A DNA stretch of 64,000 nt from Thermococcus radiotolerans (GCF_002214565.1 NZ_CP015106.1:1674001-1738000), one strand, 5' to 3'; numbered from the stretch's first letter, positions 17,265-25,469 are shown. Notes: generated by a model from the sequence alone, not told the origin. Translations and numbers: made by a program.

Positions 17265-17275
17265 GGTTATATACC
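17265..17275. promoter_or_regulatory. Near-palindromic TATA element serving two divergent genes
   Basis: GGTTATATACC lies midway between the starts at 17234 (minus) and 17305 (plus). Initiation about 25 bases to either side leaves short leaders, each containing a GGTGAT- or GGTGGTGAG-like ribosome binding site. One element may direct transcription both ways. Confidence 0.5.
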
Positions 17276-17304
17276 TATCGCCGAACTTCAACCGGTGGTG
17301 AGAG

Positions 17305-18495
17305 ATGGCGAAGGTGATAGTTGACGCCCAGGCCGCGAGGGCGATAGGAAAAGGCGCGATGATAGTCTTCAAAAAGGGTGTTGTGAGAACCGAGGGCGAG
17401 TTTTCACCCGGCGACGTTGTCGAGGTGTACACTCGGGGCGGCAAGTTCCTTGGAAAGGGATTCGTCAACCCCAACTCCAACATCATGATCAGGCTCGTTA
17501 CCAAGGACAGAGACGTTGAGATAAACAAGGAGCTCTTCCGCGAGAGGATTAGGAGGGCCAACGAGTACAGGAAAAAGGTCCTCGGCTACGACAGGGCATA
17601 CCGTATGGTCTACGGCGAGGCGGACTACCTCCCCGGCCTTATAGTTGACCGCTTCAACGAGATAGCCTCGCTCCAGATTTCGAGCATCGGGATGGAGAAG
17701 TTCAAGCTCGACTTGGCCGAGGCCATCATGGAGGCTGAACCTGAAATCGAGACCGTCTTCGAGAAGAACACGGGGAGGAGCAGGCGCAGGGAGGGCCTGC
17801 CAGAAATCGAGCGCGTCCTCCTCGGCAAGGAGAAGTACAGGACGATAATCAAGGAGGGGAAGGCGAGATTCATCGTCGATATGCGCGGCCAGAAGACGGG
17901 CTTCTTCCTTGACCAGAGGGAGAACCGTATTGCCTTAGAGAAGTACGTTAAACCCGGAATGAGGGTTCTCGATGTATTCACCTACACTGGCGGCTTCGCG
18001 ATACACGCCGCCGTCGCCGGGGCGGATGAAGTTGTCGCCGTCGACAAGTCCCCCTGGGCAATCAACATGGTGAAGGAGAACGCCAAGCTCAACGGCGTCG
18101 AGGATAGGATGAAGTACGTCGTTGGCTCGGCCTTCCCGATCATGGAGGAGATGATAAAGAGGGGCGAGAAGTTCGATATAGTGATCCTCGACCCACCTGC
18201 ATTCGTCCAGCATGAGAAGGACCTCAAGCGCGGGCTTAGGGCATATTTCAACGTGAACTATGCCGGTTTACAGCTGGTGAAGGAGGGTGGCATACTCGTC
18301 ACGGCATCGTGCTCCCAGCACGTTGACATGCAGGCCTTCAAGGATATGGTGATAGCGGCCGCGGCCAAGGCGGGCAAGTTCCTCAAGCTCATTGAACCCT
18401 ACAGAACGCAGGCTCCCGACCACCCGATACTCATGGCCTCGAAGGACACAGAGTACCTCAAGGCGCTCTTCCTCTACGTTGAGGACATGAAGTAG
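17305..18495 (+). CDS. Class I rRNA methyltransferase, RlmI-like (PUA plus Rossmann domain)
   Basis: A 396-residue enzyme expected to make 5-methylcytosine in rRNA with S-adenosylmethionine. The N-terminal PUA domain covers about residues 1-75 (GDVVEVYTRGGKFLGKG). The RlmI-type middle segment includes DRFNEIASLQ and GQKTGFFLDQRENR. The SAM-binding motif I is VLDVFTYTGGFAIHAA. Motif IV is ILDPPAFVQ, and the motif VI cysteine lies in TASCSQH. The start follows GGTGGTGAGAG. No sign of a shared operon was seen. Confidence 0.92.
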   Translation: MAKVIVDAQAARAIGKGAMIVFKKGVVRTEGEFSPGDVVEVYTRGGKFLGKGFVNPNSNIMIRLVTKDRDVEINKELFRERIRRANEYRKKVLGYDRAYRMVYGEADYLPGLIVDRFNEIASLQISSIGMEKFKLDLAEAIMEAEPEIETVFEKNTGRSRRREGLPEIERVLLGKEKYRTIIKEGKARFIVDMRGQKTGFFLDQRENRIALEKYVKPGMRVLDVFTYTGGFAIHAAVAGADEVVAVDKSPWAINMVKENAKLNGVEDRMKYVVGSAFPIMEEMIKRGEKFDIVILDPPAFVQHEKDLKRGLRAYFNVNYAGLQLVKEGGILVTASCSQHVDMQAFKDMVIAAAAKAGKFLKLIEPYRTQAPDHPILMASKDTEYLKALFLYVEDMK

Positions 18496-18638
18496 CCGCT
18501 CCGTCCGTGGGCGTCTCAGCACTCACGCCGGTCTCAGAGGAGGTGCTTTCTCTTCATCGCGGCCGTTAAAGATTGGGGGTTCACAATTAATGCTTTTTCT
18601 ACCCCCAACTTTATAGTGTTCACCGACAATCCTTAACC

Positions 18639-19442
18639 ATGTCCCTCCGGGTGTTGGTCTTCGATAGCGGCGACCCAAAGTTCGACCTGGCCTTTGAGGA
18701 GGCCCTGGCCAGATTGCGGGCTAGGGATAAGATTCCCGACACCCTTCGCCTCTGGAGGACTTCACGCTCCGTCGTTCTCGGGTACTTCAGAAGCGCCGAG
18801 GAGGACGTCAATCTCGACGTGGCCAGTAATGAGGGAATCCCCCTCATCAGGCGCTTCAGCGGTGGGGGTACCGTGTACCTAGACCGGGGCTGCGTGAACT
18901 ACTCAATAGTCATGAAGAGAGAGGTTGAGTTCCCCATATCGTACCTCTACGGGACCGTCCTCCAGGGCACGCTCACCGCCCTCGAGTCCCTGGGCCTCTC
19001 CCCTTACCTCAGGAACACGAACGACGTTGTCGTGAACGGAAGAAAGGTTTCGGGAACCGCCGCGAGCATCAGGTGGGGTGTTCTCTTTCTACACGGCTCT
19101 GTCCTGGTTGATGCGGATTTAATGACACTCCGGGCTCTACTCAGGGTCCCGGGGAGACTCAAGCCCTCCGTTGACCCTGTGAAGTACCGCGTGGCAAACC
19201 TCCTTGAGTTCGTTGAGGGACTCGATGTGGATAGTGTCATGGATGCTCTGATTGGAGGGTATTCCAAGGTGCTTTCGGAGGACGCTTACGTGGATGAGCC
19301 GTCGAAGGAGGAGCTTGACGTTGCCAGGATTCTCTACCGCTTCAAGTACTCTCACGAAGAATGGAACCTCAGGCTCCCCTCATCTCATCTGGCGAGTATT
19401 GAGGAAAACGTAGAAACGGAACTGAGAGGGCTGGGCCTCTAA
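18639..19442 (+). CDS. lplA: Lipoate-protein ligase A family protein
   Basis: Attaches lipoyl groups (from free lipoate and ATP, or by transfer) to the lysine of lipoyl domains. The 267-residue length matches the catalytic domain alone, as in Thermoplasma LplA, which needs a separate LplB accessory protein; none is seen here. Motifs are RRFSGGGTVYLDRGCVNYS near residue 68 and the lysine motif NGRKVSGTAA. A TATA-like CTTTATAG at 18609-18616 lies about 25 bases before the ATG, so the message is probably leaderless. The gene ends in a 4-base convergent overlap with the AcoX-like gene. Its likely clients are the two free lipoyl-domain proteins at 21254 and 26483. Confidence 0.92.
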   Translation: MSLRVLVFDSGDPKFDLAFEEALARLRARDKIPDTLRLWRTSRSVVLGYFRSAEEDVNLDVASNEGIPLIRRFSGGGTVYLDRGCVNYSIVMKREVEFPISYLYGTVLQGTLTALESLGLSPYLRNTNDVVVNGRKVSGTAASIRWGVLFLHGSVLVDADLMTLRALLRVPGRLKPSVDPVKYRVANLLEFVEGLDVDSVMDALIGGYSKVLSEDAYVDEPSKEELDVARILYRFKYSHEEWNLRLPSSHLASIEENVETELRGLGL

Positions 19443-20419
19443 CCCTCGAAGAAACCCCTCTCCGCCGCGAGCCTGAGGGTTTTCCTGTAGTCTATCACCC
19501 TCGGTCCCGTTCTTGTGAGTCTGGCGGTTATCTCGCCCTCCATCTCGACCTCCCTCTCGCCATCGAGGGCGAAGAGGGTTGGAGTGGTGCGTATCTCAAT
19601 CTCCTCCCCGAGGGCTACCTCCCTGACCTCACCTATAAGAACCCGCTTGAAGACTCCCGGTGCTATCGGAGCCTTTACCGGTCTGCCCTTTCCTATCTCA
19701 AGATACAGCCCGAAATCGTCCTCCTCCTTTACCTCCCTTAGGATTCCGGCGATGGAGCTGAGTCCGATGTTTGAGGGGGAGCAACGGCTGACCACGAGTT
19801 CCCGGAGATACTCCGGCTTCCACACGGCCTTTGAGCCGACAAAGGAGTGAGTCGTTGCGGCCGCGTCTACCAGGGCTATGTCCCTCAGCTCGCCGTTTTC
19901 GAAGAGCTCTATCCTCTTCGTCCTGTAGGTTCCTTCCTCCGGCGTTACGACTCCGGTCGCTATCGCCGCCACGGCTTCTCCGGCTATCGTGGCCTCTATC
20001 ATGTATGGGAAGACGTTGTTGGTTCCAGTGGAGATGGGCATTATCGGCGTGTCCCCGCAGGCCTTCGCCACTATCCTGTTGGTTCCATCGCCACCTATCA
20101 CCACGATGACCGACGCCTCCTCCCTGAGGTTTTCGGCCGCTTTGTAGGTGTCGCGCCAGTCCCCGAATATCTTCATATCCATCAGCTCGACCTCGATGCT
20201 CAGGTGCTCCTCCACGGCCCGCTTTGCGCCGGGGATTATCCCGAAGGTCTCGGGCATGCCGATTACCTTCTCCACCCCCAGCTCCTGGAGTATAAGGAGG
20301 AGCCTCTCGACTATGCTGACCTTCTCCATGTTGTCGAAGACGCTGGCGTGGGCGACCAGCCGCCTTATGTCCCTTCCGGATTCCGGATTGGCTATTATCC
20401 CGACGACTCCTTTCTTCAT
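19439..20419 (-). CDS. AcoX-like protein of the ATP-NAD kinase superfamily
   Basis: A 326-residue protein of the COG3199 (ATP-NAD/AcoX kinase) family. The N-terminus GVVGIIANPESGRDIRRLV and the glycine-rich VIVVIGGDGTNRIV are the nucleotide-kinase motifs, and MPISTGTNNVFP follows as in NAD and diacylglycerol kinases. In bacteria, acoX is found in acetoin dehydrogenase operons, and its function there is unknown. Here it is third in a leftward operon after the lipoyl-domain protein and E2, 11 bases behind E2. The context supports AcoX over housekeeping NAD kinase, which is normally encoded elsewhere in these genomes; the substrate is unproven. Confidence 0.87.
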   Translation of the reverse strand: MKKGVVGIIANPESGRDIRRLVAHASVFDNMEKVSIVERLLLILQELGVEKVIGMPETFGIIPGAKRAVEEHLSIEVELMDMKIFGDWRDTYKAAENLREEASVIVVIGGDGTNRIVAKACGDTPIMPISTGTNNVFPYMIEATIAGEAVAAIATGVVTPEEGTYRTKRIELFENGELRDIALVDAAATTHSFVGSKAVWKPEYLRELVVSRCSPSNIGLSSIAGILREVKEEDDFGLYLEIGKGRPVKAPIAPGVFKRVLIGEVREVALGEEIEIRTTPTLFALDGEREVEMEGEITARLTRTGPRVIDYRKTLRLAAERGFFEG

Positions 20420-20430
20420 GCTTCAGCCCC

Positions 20431-21249
20431 TCACAGGTCTCCGAAGACTTCTTCGGGGTTTTCCAGGTAGTGCTTCACCCGTCCCAAGAACCTCGCTGCT
20501 GGAGCACCGTCTATCGCCCTGTGGTCGAAGCTCAGGGACAGGGTCATGACCCTGGCCTTTTTTATCTCTCCGTTCCTCACAACCGGTTTTTCGGCTATTC
20601 TATTGAGGCCCAGAATCGCCACTTGGGGTGGGTTTATTATCGGGGTGAACGAGTCAACCTCCAGCATTCCCAGGTTCGTGACCGTGAAGGTCCCCCCGAC
20701 GAAGTCCTTTTCCTTCAGGAGGCCCTTCTTCGTCCGCTCCACGAGGTCGGAGTACTCATCGAGAAGTTCCTCAAGGCTTTTCTCGTCAACGTTCCTGATT
20801 ACCGGAGTTATCAGTCCTATCGGGCTGTCTATGGCCACATTTATGTTGATGTCGTCGTAAACCGTTATCTTGTCCCCGTCCATCGTTGCGTTCACGTCTA
20901 TGAAGTCCCTGATTGCCTTTGCCATGCACTTCAGCATGAGCACGGTGTAGGAGGGCTTCCTCCCGAGCTTTTCGGTAAGTTTTTTTCTCATCTCAACGAG
21001 CCCGTCCATCTCCACCTCCATGTTGATTGTGACGTGGACTGCCTCTCGGTAGCTCTCGGAGAGCCTTCCCGCTATCACCTTCCTTATCCCGATGAGCTTG
21101 ACCTCTCTCAGAACCTTCGGGTAGAAGTGCTCTTTGATGTACCTCTCAAGGTCTTCGAGGGTTACCTCGCCACCCGGTCCGGAGCCCTCAAGCTTCGAGA
21201 GGTCTATCTCGTACTGCTCCGCTATCATCCTGACCTCTTCGTCCGTCAT
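20431..21249 (-). CDS. 2-oxoacid dehydrogenase E2 acyltransferase core (peripheral-subunit-binding plus catalytic domain, no lipoyl domain)
   Basis: A 272-residue E2 core that would transfer the acyl group from a lipoyl arm to coenzyme A. Residues 1-38 form a subunit-binding domain (YEIDLSKLEGSGPGGEVT), the site that holds E1 or E3. The catalytic domain follows, with LIGIRKVIAGRLSESYREAV, SPIGLITPVIRN and the active-site histidine motif SFDHRAIDG near residue 242. No lipoyl domain or its Pro/Ala linker is present. That domain is encoded by the separate gene just upstream, whose stop is 4 bases before this start. It assembles as 24-mer or 60-mer cores in other organisms. Confidence 0.94.
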   Translation of the reverse strand: MTDEEVRMIAEQYEIDLSKLEGSGPGGEVTLEDLERYIKEHFYPKVLREVKLIGIRKVIAGRLSESYREAVHVTINMEVEMDGLVEMRKKLTEKLGRKPSYTVLMLKCMAKAIRDFIDVNATMDGDKITVYDDININVAIDSPIGLITPVIRNVDEKSLEELLDEYSDLVERTKKGLLKEKDFVGGTFTVTNLGMLEVDSFTPIINPPQVAILGLNRIAEKPVVRNGEIKKARVMTLSLSFDHRAIDGAPAARFLGRVKHYLENPEEVFGDL

Positions 21250-21253
21250 GCGA

Positions 21254-21499
21254 TCACTCTTCCGCCTCTATTATGGCTATAACCTCCCCGACGGGCACTT
21301 CTGCACCCACGTCGTGGAGTATCTCCACCAGGCGGCCGTCTTCGGGTGCCTCTATCTCACTGGTGAGCTTCTCGGACTGAACTACCGCGATGACCTCTCC
21401 TTTCTTGACGTGTTCACCGGCTTTCTTTTTCCATTCCACGATTTCTCCCTTCTTCATGGTCATGCCGAGCTTCGGCATTATTACGTTTACTTTTTTCAT
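21254..21499 (-). CDS. Free-standing lipoyl-domain protein 1
   Basis: An 81-residue biotinyl/lipoyl carrier domain: VIMPKLGMTMKKGEIVEW, then the modified lysine K44 in the turn QSEKLTSEIEAP, then the closing repeat VGAEVPVGEVIAIIE. The acidic residue before the lysine (SEK) is usual for lipoyl rather than biotinyl domains (MKM). It is the first gene of a leftward operon with E2 and AcoX, and it replaces the N-terminal lipoyl domain normally fused to E2. The start follows GGAGGTAATATT. A TATA element at about 21550-21558 on this strand fits a 30-base leader. Confidence 0.92.
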   Translation of the reverse strand: MKKVNVIMPKLGMTMKKGEIVEWKKKAGEHVKKGEVIAVVQSEKLTSEIEAPEDGRLVEILHDVGAEVPVGEVIAIIEAEE

Positions 21500-21660
21500 A
21501 ATATTACCTCCAAAATTTACAGATTACAAGGGCAATAGCTGGATTAACCTATATAATACTTGCGAAATACGTATATAGAGGTTTTTTCATTAGTATAGTG
21601 TTCAAATCTCTTCTTGGAAATAACCTGGTGAGTAATCTACGTTTTGAAGGAGGAAATGCC
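21500..21660. promoter_or_regulatory. Divergent promoter region between the two halves of the dehydrogenase cluster
   Basis: An AT-rich stretch in GC-rich surroundings. CTATATAATAC at 21549-21559 suits the leftward operon. CGTATATAG at about 21570-21578 suits the rightward one and would leave a leader of about 60 bases before the ATG at 21661. The palindrome ATACGTAT lies between them and is a possible operator. No regulator gene is encoded in the cluster. Confidence 0.5.
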
Positions 21661-22665
21661 ATGCCGGTTGAGGAAATACCTAGGGAAACCCTGCTGTGGA
21701 TGTACGAGACCATGGTGAGGATAAGGGTCCACGAGGAAAGGGTTGCGGAACTCTTCGCCCAGGGCAAGGTACCAGGCTTTGTACACCTATACGTCGGGGA
21801 GGAGGCCGTCGCCGTCGGTGTGATGGCCAACCTCCGGAGGGAGGACTTCATAACGAGCACCCACAGGGGGCACGGCCACTACATAGCCAAGGGCGGAGAC
21901 GTGAAGGCCTCGATGGCAGAGCTGTTCGGGAAGAAGACAGGAAGCGGAAAGGGAAAGGGCGGTTCGATGCACATAGCCGACCTCGACGTCGGCGAGCTGG
22001 GAGCCAACGGCATGGTTGGGGGAGGAATCCCACATGCCGTAGGCGCTGGCCTGGGAATAAAGCTCAACGGCCTCGATAACGTCGCCGTTGCCTTCTTCGG
22101 TGACGGTGCCTCGAACCAGCAGAACTTCCACGAGGGAATAAACCTCGCCGCCATCTGGAAGCTGCCCGTTGTATTCGTCTGTGAGAACAACCAGTACCAG
22201 ATATCCCTCTCCTACGACAAACAGCAGACGATAAAGAGCGTGGCCGAGAGGGCCAAAGCCTATGGAATCCCCGGTGTAAGCGTTGACGGACAGGACGTTC
22301 TGGCGGTCTACGAAGTCGCCAAGGAGGCCATCGAACGCGCCAGAAGGGGCGAGGGCCCCACCCTGATAGAGGCCAAGACCTACAGGTTCAGGGGCCATTT
22401 CGAGGGCGACCCGCAGGTCTACAGGTCAAAGGAGGAAGTAGAGTGGTGGAAGAAGAACAAGGACCCTATAAAGCTCTTCGAAGAGAAGCTTCTCGCCAAG
22501 GGGATCGCCACGAGAGAAGAGCTCGATGCAATCTGGGAGAAGGCCCGGAAGGAAATCGAGGAGGCAGTTAAGTTCGCTGAAGAAAGCCCGTGGCCGTCGA
22601 AGGAGGAGCTCCTTGAAGACGTCTTCTCCACGCCCACCAAGGGGGTGCTCGTATGGCAGTGGTGA
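21661..22665 (+). CDS. Thiamine-diphosphate dehydrogenase E1 alpha subunit 1 (acetoin dehydrogenase AcoA-like)
   Basis: A 334-residue E1 alpha that binds thiamine diphosphate and decarboxylates a 2-oxoacid or cleaves acetoin. The diphosphate/Mg motif begins FFGDGASNQQNFHEG and closes with VFVCENN. The substrate-side motif is STHRGHGHYIAKG, followed by GKGGSMHIAD. These match my recollection of bacterial AcoA more than pyruvate or branched-chain E1 alpha; that is a memory-based judgement. The frame opens at 21598, but the ATG at 21661 is preceded by GGAGG at 21649-21653. The next gene, E1 beta, overlaps the 3' end by 13 bases. Confidence 0.93.
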   Translation: MPVEEIPRETLLWMYETMVRIRVHEERVAELFAQGKVPGFVHLYVGEEAVAVGVMANLRREDFITSTHRGHGHYIAKGGDVKASMAELFGKKTGSGKGKGGSMHIADLDVGELGANGMVGGGIPHAVGAGLGIKLNGLDNVAVAFFGDGASNQQNFHEGINLAAIWKLPVVFVCENNQYQISLSYDKQQTIKSVAERAKAYGIPGVSVDGQDVLAVYEVAKEAIERARRGEGPTLIEAKTYRFRGHFEGDPQVYRSKEEVEWWKKNKDPIKLFEEKLLAKGIATREELDAIWEKARKEIEEAVKFAEESPWPSKEELLEDVFSTPTKGVLVWQW

Positions 22666-23636
22666 GGGAGATAACCTTCGCACAGGCGCTCAACGAGGCC
22701 TTGGACTACGAGATGGGAAAGGATGAAAAGGTCGTCGTGATGGGCGAGGACGTCGGACTCTACGGGGGAATCTACGGGGTGACGGCTGGGCTCTACGAGA
22801 AGTACGGGCCCGAGAGGGTCAGGGACACACCGATAGCAGAGAGCGGCTTCGTGGGCACCGCGGTTGGCGCCGCGGCGACGGGTCTGCTGAGGCCGGTCGT
22901 GGAGCTGATGTTCATAGACTTCCTCGGAGTTACCTATGACCAGATATACAACCAGGCCGCGAAGATGAGGTACATGTTCGGCGGAAAGGCGAGGATACCC
23001 ATGGTTCTCAGAACAACGTGCGGTGCTGGCTTCTCAGCCGCTGCCCAGCACTCTCAGTCGCTCCATGCCCTCTTCATCCATGTTCCTGGACTCAAGGTTG
23101 TCATGCCGTCCACGCCCTACGATGCGAAGGGACTGCTGATCTCGGCGATAGAGGACGACGATCCGGTAATATTCATAGAGCACAAGGGGCTCTACGCGGT
23201 TAAGGGTCCGGTTCCGGAGGAGCCCTACTCGATACCCCTCGGCGAGGCGGACGTGAAGAGGGAAGGAAAGGACGTGACGATAGTGGCAACGGCCGCAATG
23301 GTCCACAAGTCCTTGGAAGTTGCAGAGAAGCTCGCGGAGGAAGGTGTGAGCGTCGAGGTCGTTGACCCACGGTCGCTTGTACCCCTAGACACAGACACTA
23401 TCTTGAACTCCATCAAGAAGACCGGAAGGCTGGTCGTTGTTGACGAGGGCTACCCGAGGGCGGGCTTCGCCACGGACATAGCGGCACTCGCCGCCAGCAG
23501 GGCCTTTGAGCACCTGAAGGCGCCGGTCAAGATAATCACACCGCCGGCGACCCCCGTTCCATTCAGCCCAGCCCTCGAAAACGAGTGGATACCCTCCGCA
23601 GAGAGAATAGAGAACGCGGTCAGGGAGGTTCTCTGA
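22653..23636 (+). CDS. Thiamine-diphosphate dehydrogenase E1 beta subunit 1 (AcoB-like)
   Basis: A 327-residue E1 beta with the glutamate that activates thiamine diphosphate in VVMGEDVGLYGGIYG. Other conserved parts are RDTPIAESGFVGTAVGAAA, AAQHSQSLHALFIHVPGLKV and VVDPRSLVPLDTDTI. It overlaps the E1 alpha gene by 13 bases and starts after GGGGGTGCTCGT, so the two subunits are translated together as a heterotetramer. A run of eight T residues just after the stop (about 23642-23650) may weaken transcription into the next gene. Confidence 0.93.
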   Translation: MAVVREITFAQALNEALDYEMGKDEKVVVMGEDVGLYGGIYGVTAGLYEKYGPERVRDTPIAESGFVGTAVGAAATGLLRPVVELMFIDFLGVTYDQIYNQAAKMRYMFGGKARIPMVLRTTCGAGFSAAAQHSQSLHALFIHVPGLKVVMPSTPYDAKGLLISAIEDDDPVIFIEHKGLYAVKGPVPEEPYSIPLGEADVKREGKDVTIVATAAMVHKSLEVAEKLAEEGVSVEVVDPRSLVPLDTDTILNSIKKTGRLVVVDEGYPRAGFATDIAALAASRAFEHLKAPVKIITPPATPVPFSPALENEWIPSAERIENAVREVL

Positions 23637-23663
23637 CCTTCCCTTTTTTTTGGAGGCGAAACT

Positions 23664-23966
23664 ATGCTGAAGGCCGCTTTCATGTTCGTTGCACCTGAAG
23701 CAAACCCTAGAGAGCACAGAGCGATCATTAGGACTCCAATGGTGGAACTCCACGTTGTCGGCGTCAAAAACTACGACGAGGCCTGTGAAGTTGCAAAAAA
23801 GCTCGTTGAGGATGGGATTGCGGCAATAGAGCTGTGCGGAGGTTTTGGTCATATCGGTGTTGCCAGAGTCGTTGAGGCCGTAGGAGGAAAGGTTCCTGTG
23901 GGGGTCGTGAGGTTCGACGTTCACCCCGGTTTGGAGGGCAAAAGCGGGGATAGTATCTTCGGGTGA
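23664..23966 (+). CDS. DUF6506-like small protein
   Basis: A 100-residue soluble protein with VELHVVGVKNYDEACEVAKK, then GIAAIELCGGFGHIGVAR, and an end GGKVPVGVVRFDVHPG. I believe it belongs to DUF6506, small proteins of unknown function. The single cysteine lies in a Gly-rich turn that could bind a ligand. It begins 28 bases after E1 beta behind GGAGGCGAAACT and shares 4 bases with the OsmC-like gene that follows. Its position between two E1 pairs suggests a role linked to the complex or its substrate; no function is known. Confidence 0.82.
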   Translation: MLKAAFMFVAPEANPREHRAIIRTPMVELHVVGVKNYDEACEVAKKLVEDGIAAIELCGGFGHIGVARVVEAVGGKVPVGVVRFDVHPGLEGKSGDSIFG

Positions 23967-24409
23967 TAGTCTTGGAGGAATGGACGTTCTACGTAACCGG
24001 GAAGTCCCTCTCGGACACGAAACTGCTCGCGAAGGTCAGGGATTTTGAGGTTCTCGTTGACGAACCCGCCGAGATAGGGGGAACGGATGAGGGGCCGAAT
24101 CCCGTCGAGTACCTCCTCGTGGCGTTGGCTGGCTGCCTAAACGTTACCATCAGGGGAATCGCAGGGGAGAAAGGGATATCCGTGGAGTCGCTCGAGCTGG
24201 CCATCACCGGAAAGCTGAACCCTGCAAAGTTCCAGGGTGTCTCAGAAGAGGGACGTGCAGGCTTCACCGAAGTGACGGTCTCGGTTTATCTGAAGACCGA
24301 TGCCCCTAAGGAAAAGATTGAGGAGCTTTTGAAGGAAGTAGAGGAGCGCTGTCCTGTCACTGACAACCTAAAAAACAAAACTCCGATTCGGATAGTGCTG
24401 AAGGAGTGA
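23963..24409 (+). CDS. OsmC/Ohr-family peroxiredoxin-like protein
   Basis: A protein of up to 148 residues with the OsmC fold: GPNPVEYLLVALAGCLNVT carries the first cysteine and ERCPVTDNL the second, spaced as in OsmC/Ohr thiol peroxidases that reduce organic hydroperoxides. GTG at 23963 overlaps the previous stop (GTGA). A TTG at 23972, 4 bases after GGTGAT, is an equally good start and would remove three residues. Lipoylated proteins are known reductants of bacterial Ohr, so its place inside a lipoyl-dependent cluster may be functional; that is inference. Confidence 0.88.
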   Translation: MIVLEEWTFYVTGKSLSDTKLLAKVRDFEVLVDEPAEIGGTDEGPNPVEYLLVALAGCLNVTIRGIAGEKGISVESLELAITGKLNPAKFQGVSEEGRAGFTEVTVSVYLKTDAPKEKIEELLKEVEERCPVTDNLKNKTPIRIVLKE

Positions 24410-24463
24410 TCTTTTCTTTTTGCTCTTGTCCAGCTAAAATCAACGGAAAAGGCAGGTGAGAGA

Positions 24464-25468
24464 ATGGGAGTTGAGGAGATACCTAAGGAAACCCTGCTGG
24501 AGATATACAGGACTATGCACAAGATTAGGACGTACGAAGAGACGCTGGCGAAGTGGTACTACGAGGGAAAGAGTCCGCGCTTTGACATCTCGGCCGGTCC
24601 GATTCCCGGAGAGCTACATCTATCCTCAGGTCAGGAGTCGGCGGCCGTTGGCGTGTGCGTACACCTCAAGGACGAAGATGCGGTTATAGGAACCCACAGG
24701 GCCCACCACTTCGCGATAGCGAAGGGGGTCGACCTGAAGAAGATGACGGCCGAGATATTCGGCAAGGCCACCGGCCTATCGGGGGGCAAGGGCGGCCACA
24801 TGCACCTCTTTGACGCGGCCAAAAACTTCAGCTGTAGCGGTATAGTCGGTGCGAGCTTCCCGCAGGCCGTTGGGGTTGGCATCGCGGCCAAGCTGAAGGG
24901 TGAGGACTACGTGGCGGTTGCAGTCGGCGGCGATGGGGCGGCCAACCAGGGAACTTTCCACGAGGCGCTCAACCTTGCAGCCGTCTGGAAGCTACCGGTT
25001 ATATTCCTGATAGAGGACAACGGCTGGGCGATCTCCGTTCCGAAGGACAAGTCAACGGCCGTCGCCAAGAACAGCGAGAGGGCTAAGGCCTATGGTATTC
25101 CGGGGGTCAGCGTTGACGGTGCCGATGTTATAGCGGTCTACGAAGTTGCCAAGGAGGCCGTTGAAAGGGCGAGGCGCGGAGAGGGGCCGAGCCTCATAGA
25201 GGTCAGAACGTACAGGCTTAGAGGGCACTTCGAAGGTGACCCGCAGCTCTACAGACCGAAGGAGGACTTCGAGCTGGCGAAGGAGAAGGACCCGTTGGCC
25301 AACTTTAAGAAGTTGCTGCTCGAGAAGGGCATCGCCACGGAGGAAGAGCTGGCGAGGATCGAGGAAGCGAACGAGAAGGAAGTTCAGGAGGCCATAGACT
25401 TCGCCCTCAACAGCCCGTATCCTGAGCCGGAAGAAGCTCTGAAGGGCGTTTTTGCGGGGGGTGAGTGA
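24464..25468 (+). CDS. Thiamine-diphosphate dehydrogenase E1 alpha subunit 2
   Basis: A 334-residue paralogue of the E1 alpha at 21661. The diphosphate motif starts VGGDGAANQGTFHEA and closes with FLIEDNG. The two proteins share long blocks such as RAKAYGIPGVSVDG and YEVAKEA. They differ at the substrate side: here GTHRAHHFAIAKG replaces STHRGHGHYIAKG, and a longer N-terminal stretch contains FDISAGPIPGELHLSSGQES. A different substrate is therefore likely. The start follows GGTGAGAGA. It is 54 bases after the OsmC-like gene, with a T-rich tract between. Confidence 0.93.
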   Translation: MGVEEIPKETLLEIYRTMHKIRTYEETLAKWYYEGKSPRFDISAGPIPGELHLSSGQESAAVGVCVHLKDEDAVIGTHRAHHFAIAKGVDLKKMTAEIFGKATGLSGGKGGHMHLFDAAKNFSCSGIVGASFPQAVGVGIAAKLKGEDYVAVAVGGDGAANQGTFHEALNLAAVWKLPVIFLIEDNGWAISVPKDKSTAVAKNSERAKAYGIPGVSVDGADVIAVYEVAKEAVERARRGEGPSLIEVRTYRLRGHFEGDPQLYRPKEDFELAKEKDPLANFKKLLLEKGIATEEELARIEEANEKEVQEAIDFALNSPYPEPEEALKGVFAGGE

Positions 25469-25469
25469 A

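Noticed and set aside
16926-17561. Longer version of the small minus-strand gene
   Set aside because: The first 109 codons are antisense to the methyltransferase and lie upstream of the promoter and GGTGAT site at 17234.
18496-18638. Small RNA between the methyltransferase and lplA genes
   Set aside because: A short GGCGT/ACGCC hairpin is present, but no C/D boxes, ACA box or tRNA features were found; it may simply be a terminator.
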